Positions 1-10,982 of a DNA stretch of 44,540 nucleotides are shown one piece after another. The stretch's first letter is position 1; every line of letters begins with the position of its first letter. The stretch is from JANNHP01 sp031404455. GTDB lineage: Bacteria; Planctomycetota; JAJSAM01; JAJVHW01. Made by a program: the position numbers and the translations under genes. The notes beneath the pieces were generated by a model that did no database searches, was not told the DNA's origin, and saw only the letters and a program-made list of their open reading frames with translations. The stretch covers positions 1-44,540 of the forward strand of contig JANNHP010000335.1 in NCBI GenBank assembly GCA_031404455.1, written 5' to 3'.

Positions 1-1
1 G

Positions 2-922
2 GTCGCCGACCTGAAGGACGTCCACGCGGAGCGCGCGTACCTCGTCGCGGCGGAGCGCGTGCAGGCGGCGTTGCGCGACGTCTACCGCCGCTTCGCGGAG
101 CTCGCGCGCGGCGACATCACGACCGGCCGCACGCGGCTTCCCGAGGCGTTCCGCGCCGAGGCGCTCCTCGCCCAGGCGGGCTACGAGCTGACGCTGGTCG
201 AGGAGGTGCGAGCGGTCGAAGACCAGCGGCTGCGCGCGCTGCTCTCGGTTCCCTCGTCCACGCTGCTCGGAGACCCCGCCGACGCGGACGCGCTGCCCGC
301 GCTCGAAGTGGACCTCAACGAGCTCGCGCGGCGGGCGCTGGCCTACAACCAGGAGCTACGCGAGGCGGGCGTCGAGGTGGAGATCGCCCAGATCGGCGTG
401 CGACGGGCGCGCTGGGAGTACGCGCCCATGTTCTCGATCGGCGCCGGGAAGATGGTGAACGACGACTTCGACATGGAGAGCGGCGACAAGCGCGACTCGA
501 CCGTCGTCACCCTGGGGTTGACGATCCCACTCTGGGTTCCGGCGAAAGCGGCCGGCGTCCGAGAGGCGAACGCGAAGGTGCGCGCGGCGCGAGCGGCAGA
601 GTCGGGTCGTCGCGAGCAGCTCCTGGCCGACGTCGCGCGGATCGGTTTCCGCCTGCGCAACTCGGGTCGCCTCGCGCAGCTCTACGGCCTGGAACTCGTG
701 CCCCAGGCCGAGAAGGCCCTCGTCCGCTCGCAGGCGATGATGAAGGAAGGCAAGGAGTCGATGGCGTCCTCCCTCGAGCTCGCCGCCACCTGGCAGCAGC
801 TCCGGATCGCCGAGCTGCGCGCGGGCGCCGACCAGGCGCAGGCCATCGCTACGTTGGAGCGTCTTCTCGGGACGTCGCTCGAAGCCGCACCGGCCGCCGC
901 AGCCGAAGGAGAGGGCCGATGA
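2..922 (+). CDS. TolC-family outer-membrane efflux protein, 5' end outside window
   Basis: The frame is open to the left edge, so the N-terminal part of this gene lies outside the window; the internal GTG at 59 is not a convincing start. What remains (about 306 residues) is Ala/Arg/Glu-rich and helical. It has the TolC pattern of a long alpha-helical hairpin, a short beta segment around the Trp/Pro motif LTIPLWVPAKA (about residues 174-184 of the fragment), and a second helical hairpin ending in an Ala-rich tail. TolC-family trimers form the outer-membrane channel of tripartite efflux pumps. The stop overlaps the next start as ATGA (919-922), so the two are translationally coupled. The downstream CusB/CusA-like genes indicate metal efflux. 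The family call is by pattern; which of the two tandem channels works with the pump is unknown. Confidence 0.85.
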   Translation, partial: VADLKDVHAERAYLVAAERVQAALRDVYRRFAELARGDITTGRTRLPEAFRAEALLAQAGYELTLVEEVRAVEDQRLRALLSVPSSTLLGDPADADALPALEVDLNELARRALAYNQELREAGVEVEIAQIGVRRARWEYAPMFSIGAGKMVNDDFDMESGDKRDSTVVTLGLTIPLWVPAKAAGVREANAKVRAARAAESGRREQLLADVARIGFRLRNSGRLAQLYGLELVPQAEKALVRSQAMMKEGKESMASSLELAATWQQLRIAELRAGADQAQAIATLERLLGTSLEAAPAAAAEGEGR

Positions 923-2529
923 GGTCCCTTCGCGTCGCGTCACTCTTCGCGCTCACGGCCTGCGCCGCGCTGGAGATCCCGCCTTCCGAGACGGCGTACT
1001 TCCGCGACCAGTTGACGCGCGCCCAAGCGGCCCCGGCCGTGCCGCCGGCGGGCCAGGAAGCCGCGGTCCTGCGCGAGGCCGCCGCGAAGCTGGAGGTCCG
1101 CGCCGTCGCCGAGGCCGAGAGGATCCGGCGCCGCGACGAGACGGATGGACTCCTCGACGTCGAGGCGCAGGCGGCGCGCGAGTTCCTCGCGCAGCTCGCC
1201 GACCCGACGCGCGCCGACGAGATCCTCGCGACGACTCCGCTCGACCAGGAACGGGTTCTGCTCGCGGTCCACGCGCGCAATCCCGACGTCGCCGCGGCCC
1301 GCGGGAACTGGGCCGCAACGGTCCGCATGTACGAGCAGGCGACCTACCTCGAGGACCTGCTGCTGCGCTATGGCGCGTTCACGCGACTCGCGACCCCGCG
1401 CGTCGGCGCGGCGCCGATGCGCGAGGCCGCGTTCCCCTATCCGGGTCTCGTCGCGCTGAAGGGCGAGATGATCGACCGCGAGGTCTCGATGGCGCGCGAG
1501 ATGACGCGCATGCGCCTGCGCGACGCGATGGTCGCCGCGTCGAAGGCCTACCACGAGGCGACGCACCACGAGCAGGAGCTGGCGATCCGCGTCGAACAGC
1601 TCGGCATCGCCGAGCGGGTCGTCGCCGCGACGCGCTCCCGCGTCGAGGCCGGAACGAGTCCGCAGGCGGAGCTCCTGGAGATGGAGGCGGAGCTCGCAAT
1701 GGCAGAGAGCACCCGAGCGCACGCGGTGGCCGCCCTGGCACGCGCTCGCGGCGAGCTGAACACGCTGCTGGCTCGCGCACCCGACGCCCCCATCGTGCTC
1801 CTGCAGCACGGCGATCCGCCCGCAGAGACGCCGCCGCGCGATCCGTGGCTCACGCTCGCCGCGCGGTTCTCTCCGGAGGCTCGCGTCGCGCGTGCTGAGT
1901 CCGCACGCACCGGGGCTGCGATCCGCATGGCCGAGGCGATGCTCTTCGCCGCACCGTCGCCCGGCGCCGCCTTCGCGGGCGCCCCCATGGGCGGGACGAC
2001 GCCGGTGCCCACGGCAGAAGCGGGTGCGGACTCGGCAGCACAAGGCATGGGTGGCGGGGCGATGGGCGCGTCCTCGGGAGCCGCGCCGCGCGAATCGGGA
2101 CTTTCGCCGCGTGACGCGCCGCCGAGCGGCGCGCCCGGCGCCTTCGGTCCCGACGTCGCGTGGGTGTCCGAGCTGAAGGAGCGCCACGTCGCGCTCGACC
2201 GCGCCGCCGAGGAGGCGGTCCTCGCCGCCGAGCGCCGGGTCGTCAACGCCTGGTACGAGCTCGACGCGGCGCGGCGGATGTTCCAGCTCGCTGCGAAGAG
2301 CACTGAGCCGCTCTCCGCGCAGGCCGTCCTCGAGCGCATTCGGCTCTACGAGGCGGGCCGTGGCGAGTTCGCGGAGCTGACTGCCGCGTTGCAGCGCCGC
2401 CTCGTCGCGGCGCACGACGTGGCGGCGGCGCGGCACGAGTACGCGATGGCCGAAGCGATGCTCTGGATGGCCGCAGGCGCGCGGCCCGATGCCGTACGCG
2501 CCGCGGCCGATGAGGAGAGGTCCAAGTGA
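919..2529 (+). CDS. TolC-like outer-membrane factor lipoprotein with Gly/Met-rich insert
   Basis: A 536-residue protein starting at the ATG that overlaps the previous stop. The N-terminus is a lipoprotein signal (MRSLRVASLFALTAC) with Cys15 as the likely lipidated residue. Two long helical regions (about 40-330 and 415-520) resemble the two halves of an outer membrane efflux protein such as CusC. Between them, about residues 345-412, lies a low-complexity Ala/Gly/Pro/Met segment including GMGGGAMGASSG (around 376-387). The usual central region is replaced or expanded here. It probably supplies the outer-membrane channel, or a second channel subunit, for the CusBA-like pump encoded next. It overlaps the adaptor gene by GTGA (2526-2529). 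Family membership is weaker than for its upstream neighbour because the beta-barrel strands are not obvious; a periplasmic accessory lipoprotein is the alternative. Confidence 0.75.
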   Translation: MRSLRVASLFALTACAALEIPPSETAYFRDQLTRAQAAPAVPPAGQEAAVLREAAAKLEVRAVAEAERIRRRDETDGLLDVEAQAAREFLAQLADPTRADEILATTPLDQERVLLAVHARNPDVAAARGNWAATVRMYEQATYLEDLLLRYGAFTRLATPRVGAAPMREAAFPYPGLVALKGEMIDREVSMAREMTRMRLRDAMVAASKAYHEATHHEQELAIRVEQLGIAERVVAATRSRVEAGTSPQAELLEMEAELAMAESTRAHAVAALARARGELNTLLARAPDAPIVLLQHGDPPAETPPRDPWLTLAARFSPEARVARAESARTGAAIRMAEAMLFAAPSPGAAFAGAPMGGTTPVPTAEAGADSAAQGMGGGAMGASSGAAPRESGLSPRDAPPSGAPGAFGPDVAWVSELKERHVALDRAAEEAVLAAERRVVNAWYELDAARRMFQLAAKSTEPLSAQAVLERIRLYEAGRGEFAELTAALQRRLVAAHDVAAARHEYAMAEAMLWMAAGARPDAVRAAADEERSK

Positions 2530-4097
2530 CGCAAGAGCACGCCCCGCCCCCGGCTCCCCAGAAGCCGAGGAGCCGCCTCGTCTGGGCGCTCGACATCGTG
2601 CTCGTGCGTCTGCGATTCATCGGACTGCTCGTCGTCATCATGCTCTTGACCGCGTTCTGGGGCGACATCGTCGCCTACGTGGAACGCTGGACCCACAGCG
2701 AGACGGAGCACGGCCCCGCCGGCACTGCCGACGTCGAGTACTTCTGCCCGATGCACCCGCACATCGTGCGGCCCGAGCCGGGGAGCTGCCCGATCTGCGG
2801 GATGCCGCTCAGCAAGCGCAAGAAGGGCGCGAAGGTGGAGCTGCCCGACGGCGTGCTCGCCCGCGTGCAGTTCGCTCCGTACCGGATCGCGCAGGCCGGC
2901 ATTCGCACCTCGCCCGTCGAGTGGCGCCCGCTCGAACGCGAGATCGAGACGGTCGGCTCCGTGGACTTCGACGAGCGGAACCTCGCACGGATCACCGCGC
3001 GCTTCCCCGGCCGCGTCGAGTCGCTGGCGATCGACTTCACCGGACGCGCCGTGACGAAGGGAGACGCACTGGCGACGCTCTACAGCCCGGAGGTCTTCGC
3101 CGCTGAGGAGTCGCTCCTCTCGGCGATGCGCGGGCTGCGCGATGCCGAATCGGCCCCCGCACCCGACGTGCGCGCCGTGGAGCGCAGTCGCGGACTGGCG
3201 GTCGCGGCGCGTTCACGTCTCCTCCTCTGGGGTCTCTGGCCGGAGCAGGTCGAGAAGGTGGAGAAAGAGGGCAAGGCGTCGCCGACCGTCGAGGTTCTCG
3301 CGCCGCTCTCCGGCGTCGTGACGAAGAAGGCCGTCGTCGTGGGCGACTACGTCGCCGAGGGCGCATCCCTCTTCGAGGTCGCCGATCTCACGACGGTGTG
3401 GATCAAGGCGCGAGTGTACGAGGCAGACCTCGGCGTCGTTGCCGTCGGACAGAAAATGACGGCCACGTCCACCGCCTTCCCGGGCGAGACGTTCGAGGGC
3501 ACGGTCGTCTTCGTCGATCCTTTCCTCGATCGCTCCACACGCACCGCAAGCCTGCGCGCCGACCTTCCCAATCCAGGGGGACGGTTGAAGCCCGGCATGT
3601 ACGTGGCGGCGACCCTGCGCGTGCCGGTCGCGTCGATCGAGCCGTTCCGTTCGGCCGCACGCCCCGCCTCGGACGGGGCCGCGCCCACCAAGCCGCGGAT
3701 CGAGTACTGGTGCCCGATGCACCCCGAAGTCGTGCAGGACACGCCCGGCAAGTGCGAGCAGTGCGACGGCATGCAGCTCGTTCGCCGCGAAGTACCCGCC
3801 GGTCCGGCGGCCGGCGACGTCCTCGCCGTCCCCGAAACGGCCGTCATCGACACGGGCAAGCGCAAGGTCGTCTACGTCGAGAGTTCTCCCGGCGTCTTCG
3901 ACGCCCGCGAGGTCGTCCTCGGACCGCGCGCGGGCGTCTTCTACCCGGTCGTGAGCGGCGTCGAGCCGGGGATGCGCGTGGCGACGGCGGGCTCCTTCCT
4001 CATCGACGCGGAGACACGGCTCAACCCCGCCGCGGCCGGCACGTACTTCGGCGCGACCGGCGCGCCGTCGAAGGCGCGCGAGGACGCGGGCAAGTGA
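2526..4097 (+). CDS. cusB: CusB-like RND efflux adaptor with two heavy-metal-binding domains
   Basis: A 523-residue periplasmic adaptor of the HlyD/CusB family, which links an inner-membrane RND pump to a TolC channel and can hand Cu(I)/Ag(I) to the pump. The GTG start overlaps the previous stop (GTGA) and lies just after a GAGGAGAGG Shine-Dalgarno. An N-terminal membrane anchor is seen at about residues 20-45. A first Cys-rich metal-binding motif follows (FCPMHP at 73-78, CPICGM at 88-93), then barrel-sandwich and beta-barrel adaptor regions (about 110-375). A second motif (WCPMHP from 395, CEQC at 410-413) sits inside the C-terminal membrane-proximal region rather than at the terminus. The second motif has one extra residue between its CxxC and GM. 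The pump gene follows after 76 bases that contain a palindrome. Metal identity is inferred from the family and from methionines in the pump. Confidence 0.92.
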   Translation: MTQEHAPPPAPQKPRSRLVWALDIVLVRLRFIGLLVVIMLLTAFWGDIVAYVERWTHSETEHGPAGTADVEYFCPMHPHIVRPEPGSCPICGMPLSKRKKGAKVELPDGVLARVQFAPYRIAQAGIRTSPVEWRPLEREIETVGSVDFDERNLARITARFPGRVESLAIDFTGRAVTKGDALATLYSPEVFAAEESLLSAMRGLRDAESAPAPDVRAVERSRGLAVAARSRLLLWGLWPEQVEKVEKEGKASPTVEVLAPLSGVVTKKAVVVGDYVAEGASLFEVADLTTVWIKARVYEADLGVVAVGQKMTATSTAFPGETFEGTVVFVDPFLDRSTRTASLRADLPNPGGRLKPGMYVAATLRVPVASIEPFRSAARPASDGAAPTKPRIEYWCPMHPEVVQDTPGKCEQCDGMQLVRREVPAGPAAGDVLAVPETAVIDTGKRKVVYVESSPGVFDAREVVLGPRAGVFYPVVSGVEPGMRVATAGSFLIDAETRLNPAAAGTYFGATGAPSKAREDAGK

Positions 4098-4109
4098 CCG
4101 CCGTGGCCT

Positions 4110-4137
4110 CTGTAGGGGCGGGGCTCCGCCCCTACAG
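4110..4137. repeat. Palindromic intergenic repeat inside the efflux operon
   Basis: A 28-base inverted repeat: 12-base perfect arms (CTGTAGGGGCGG and CCGCCCCTACAG) around a 4-base centre. It fills much of the 76-base gap between the adaptor and pump genes, while the other genes of this operon overlap by 4 bases. It shares the GTAGGGGCG edge with the double palindrome at 34640-34717, so it looks like a dispersed REP-type element rather than a gene-specific hairpin. As RNA it would form a stable stem that could modulate expression of the pump. Confidence 0.75.
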
Positions 4138-4173
4138 CGACGAGGCGACGCAAAGCCGATCCGCGGTGCGCCC

Positions 4174-8223
<4,050 letters not shown>

Positions 8224-8344
8224 CCCGTGACGAGCCGGAACCGGCGCAGACTCCGGAGTGGTCGTCCCGCTCGAGAACGACGCGGCCTGCAAGGCCTCCT
8301 CAGCGCCATGTCATTGGAGCGGTCGCCACGATTCGCGAGATCGC

Positions 8345-9079
8345 CTACAGGAACGCCGCAACGCGCCGGTTCCGCGTGACACGAGCGCGCACGTTCCGCC
8401 GCCAGGACTTCCCGGTTCGCGACGTGCGCCCCTCCGTCGCCAGCGCGTGCACGACCGCGTCCCACTTGCCGAGGTGACCGTGGAGTTCGAGAGCGCGGCG
8501 GAGCGTCGCGAGTTCGTCGGGGACTGGAACGAACTCCGCAGGCGCGTCCGCGCCCGCAGCGAGTTGCCAACGCAGTCCGTACGGCGCCTGGCCGACGGCA
8601 CGGCCGCGTGCCGCGGCCGCGCTGAGTCCGGCGCTGGTCCTGTCGCGAAGGCGTGACGTCTCGAACTCGGCCACGGTCGATAGCGCTCTCGCGAAGACGC
8701 GCCCAGAGGTCGTCGACAGGTCGAGCGGTTCGCGAAGGCTCACGAGCGTGACGTGGCGGTCGCGGGGGCGCTCGATGACGCGCGAGAGACCGGCGGCTGA
8801 CCGACCGAGCCGGGTCAGATCCGCGACCAGCAGCACCTCGATCGCACCCGCATCAGCCATTTGCAACGCACGGTGCAGCCCCGAGCGATCGTCATCGGCC
8901 CCGTCGCGGTCCTCGACCGAGATCGGATCGCAGACGAGTCGGTAGCCGCGACGAGCGACCTCGTCGAGCAGGGCCCGCGACTCCGCATCGCGGCGATCCT
9001 CACGCGACGCGTGCGTGAGGATCGCCGCGCGTGGCCGCGATGCGCTAGCGCTCCTTGGAGCGACAGAGGACTCCGGCAT
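8345..9079 (-). CDS. Small serine recombinase (resolvase family), possibly impaired
   Basis: A 244-residue protein with a resolvase/invertase catalytic domain at about 15-150. It contains ILTHASRED with candidate nucleophile Ser25, a DDDRSGL segment, and DLTRLGRSAAGL with Arg90 and Arg93 at positions of two conserved active-site arginines. STTSGRVFARAL and the long helix AEFETSRLRDRTSAGL follow. A short piece resembling the recombinase domain of large serine recombinases (QAPYGLRW through W at about 225) ends the protein; the zinc ribbon and coiled coil of large integrases are absent. The Arg usually two residues before the catalytic Ser is His23 here, which could reduce activity. It runs convergently towards the metal-efflux operon, 121 bases from its end. 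Whether it moved that operon is only suggested by position. Confidence 0.8.
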   Translation of the reverse strand: MPESSVAPRSASASRPRAAILTHASREDRRDAESRALLDEVARRGYRLVCDPISVEDRDGADDDRSGLHRALQMADAGAIEVLLVADLTRLGRSAAGLSRVIERPRDRHVTLVSLREPLDLSTTSGRVFARALSTVAEFETSRLRDRTSAGLSAAAARGRAVGQAPYGLRWQLAAGADAPAEFVPVPDELATLRRALELHGHLGKWDAVVHALATEGRTSRTGKSWRRNVRARVTRNRRVAAFL

Positions 9080-9210
9080 CGGCCCCTCCCACCCTCGCGC
9101 GGCGTCAACAGTGCGCTCGCGAGGATGGGCAAATCAGACCCGTTCCATGTCGACATGCAGGACCACTCGCGTCAGTGCGGGACCGCCCACGGCGTCACGT
9201 CAGCCGGTCG

Positions 9211-9417
9211 AGGCCCCGGGGCGGGACGACGCCGCGCCCGTCGCTCGGCGGCGTGTTCGAGGAGAACGGCGACCTCGACGTCGTCGAACGCAGCGCGGCC
9301 GCCGGCTTCACGCCGGGCCGCACGATCCGTCGCCGCGTCCTCGACGGCGCGGTGCGCGACACCGACCAGGAACGCAACTGGCGCGGCGACGGCGAGAGCT
9401 TCGGCCGTCTGGAGTGA
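9211..9417 (+). pseudogene. Possible C-terminal remnant of an unidentified gene
   Basis: From about 9211 to a TGA at 9415-9417 one forward frame shows strong G/C third positions and a plausible globular composition (VFEENGDLDVVERSAAAGF, then GRTIRRRVLDGAVRD), ending GESFGRLE. Upstream of about 9211 the same frame loses this character and no Shine-Dalgarno or convincing start is visible. The simplest reading is the tail of a gene whose front was removed, perhaps in the same event that placed the recombinase next to it. No family was recognised. The stretch 9080-9210 shows nothing further. It could instead be chance open frame in high-GC DNA. Confidence 0.3.
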
Positions 9418-9427
9418 GCGCCCGAGG

Positions 9428-10894
9428 TCAGTCGTCGAGGTCGATCGCGGCGCAGAAGTCCCGGAGCTCGGCGCCGAGCGTGTCGAGGTCGATGCCCTCG
9501 AAGCAGGCGGCAAGGCTCTTCGGCGTCGCGCGGTAGCGGTGAACTGCCTCGATGAGGTCGATGTAGCGCGGCCGGTACTCGCGGTCCTTTCCCTCGAGCA
9601 GGTAGCAGGAGAGGGCCGCCGCGACGTGGTAGCTCTTCACGTTGAAGGCGGCACTCGGCTGCTCGAAGAAGAACGACAGGGTCGGCAGGCGGTCGGCGTT
9701 GTCGTGGCACCACCCGAAGGCACTCTCGAGCGCCCCCTCTTCCGTCGTGTGAAAGTGCGGGTGCGTGAGCTTCCACTCGCCCTCGACGAGGTCGTAGTTC
9801 GGGAGGAACTCCGCCACGCCCTCGCTGACCCAGCGGAACTCGGCGTCGTAGTCCCGGCCGTCGGCGTGCTTGCTGTACTCGTAGGCGATCTGGTGGCCGA
9901 GCTCGTGCTCGAACGTGCGCCTCAGGCCCTCGAAGTCGAGCTGCGCCGACTTGCCGGTCTCCATGTTCGCCTCGAAGCTGACGAAGAACGGGTTCCCGGC
10001 GCCGATGCCGGCCAGGTAGTAGGCGGCGGCCTTCGGCGGCGGAGGCGGTGCCCACTTGAACTCCGCGGTCCGCGCCTCCATCTCGGCGCGGGTCTTCGTC
10101 ACGATGACCGGCAGCTTCACCGTCGGCTGGACGAGGTCCCACTCGCCGGTGAAGTAGTCGAGGAAGAAGCGGCGGTACGCGCCGACGTGCGCCAGCACCT
10201 GCTTCGCGGTCCGCCGCGGCAGCGTCGTCCGCACCTCGTGCACCTCGTCGGCGAACACCCAGTGACTGCCCCAGATCGAGTGCGCGGCGTCCATCGCGGC
10301 GACCTTGCCGGGATCGCACCACGCGCCGTCGACGTACTCCCAGCCCGCGTCCAGCTTCGCGATCGCCGATTTCGTGCGCCAGTCGAGGTACGGCTCGTAC
10401 ACCTCGATCTCGAACTTCCGGAGGAGGTCGCCGACCGGGAGCCCCTGCGCGCGCATCATCGAGACGAGCGCGCCGAGTTCGTCGCTGCGGTCGGCCTTCG
10501 CGTACGCGGCGACCGCGGGCGTCAGGTGCTCCGTGCACTTCGCGAGCGCCTTCAAGCGCCGCTCGACGATCCCGGCGAGCGCGGTCTTCGGGGGCCTCGC
10601 CGTCTTGCCCTTGATCGCCGCGAGTTCGGTCTTGATCGATTTACTGCCCGCGACGAACGCCAGCGCCTTCGCGTAGTCGCGGCGCGCGTCGTCGTAGGCG
10701 TTGGTCAGCGCGCAGTAGCGGGCGAGCCGCGCGATCTCGTCCGCCGCCTTCGCGCGGCCCGAGTCCTCGATCTTCTTCAGCGCGGCGGCGGCCGCTGCGG
10801 CGGGCTCCTGTCCCGCGCCGGCCGGCTCGGACGGAAGGAGCGCGACCGCGAGCAGCGTCGCTGAGGCGATCCGCCGAATCCAGGCCTGCCTCAG
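9428..10894 (-). CDS. Secreted HExxH metallopeptidase-like protein (DUF1570-like)
   Basis: About 488 residues. The N-terminus RQAWIRRIASATLLAVALLP followed by SEPAGAGQ is a signal peptide. A helical region (about 40-230) precedes a zinc-peptidase core with HELGH at 330-334 and a Glu at 358 in SEGVAEF, the gluzincin arrangement of two His and a downstream Glu. This fits a DUF1570-like peptidase fold common in Planctomycetota; the substrate is unknown and it would act in the periplasm or outside the cell. The frame extends to a start at 10948, but a GGAGG exactly 8 bases before a CTG at 10894-10892 and the signal peptide immediately after suggest a CTG start. A GTG further upstream is the alternative. 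It is the last gene in a run of four minus-strand genes. Confidence 0.85.
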   Translation of the reverse strand: MRQAWIRRIASATLLAVALLPSEPAGAGQEPAAAAAAALKKIEDSGRAKAADEIARLARYCALTNAYDDARRDYAKALAFVAGSKSIKTELAAIKGKTARPPKTALAGIVERRLKALAKCTEHLTPAVAAYAKADRSDELGALVSMMRAQGLPVGDLLRKFEIEVYEPYLDWRTKSAIAKLDAGWEYVDGAWCDPGKVAAMDAAHSIWGSHWVFADEVHEVRTTLPRRTAKQVLAHVGAYRRFFLDYFTGEWDLVQPTVKLPVIVTKTRAEMEARTAEFKWAPPPPPKAAAYYLAGIGAGNPFFVSFEANMETGKSAQLDFEGLRRTFEHELGHQIAYEYSKHADGRDYDAEFRWVSEGVAEFLPNYDLVEGEWKLTHPHFHTTEEGALESAFGWCHDNADRLPTLSFFFEQPSAAFNVKSYHVAAALSCYLLEGKDREYRPRYIDLIEAVHRYRATPKSLAACFEGIDLDTLGAELRDFCAAIDLDD

Positions 10895-10902
10895 CGGGGT
10901 TC

Positions 10903-10907
10903 CCTCC
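10903..10907 (-). promoter_or_regulatory. Shine-Dalgarno GGAGG pointing to a CTG start
   Basis: On the minus strand GGAGG is followed by 8 bases and then CTG AGG CAG, where the signal peptide of the metallopeptidase begins. No ATG or GTG lies at the correct spacing, so this site argues for a rare CTG initiation codon. The in-frame GTG lies upstream of, and adjoining, the Shine-Dalgarno and would add only a few residues in front of the signal peptide. Confidence 0.45.
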
Positions 10908-10982
10908 AACACGGCGCAGATGCTCCGTTGCCTCGCGGCGCGTTGCAAGCAGCGTCGCCGGGGAGGGCTCCGTGCGGCGCGT

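Noticed and set aside
9241..9417. Possible GrpE-like C-terminus in the gene remnant
   Set aside because: Only a loose resemblance around a Gly-x-x-Gly-x-x-hydrophobic pattern; the key residues do not match, so no family was assigned.
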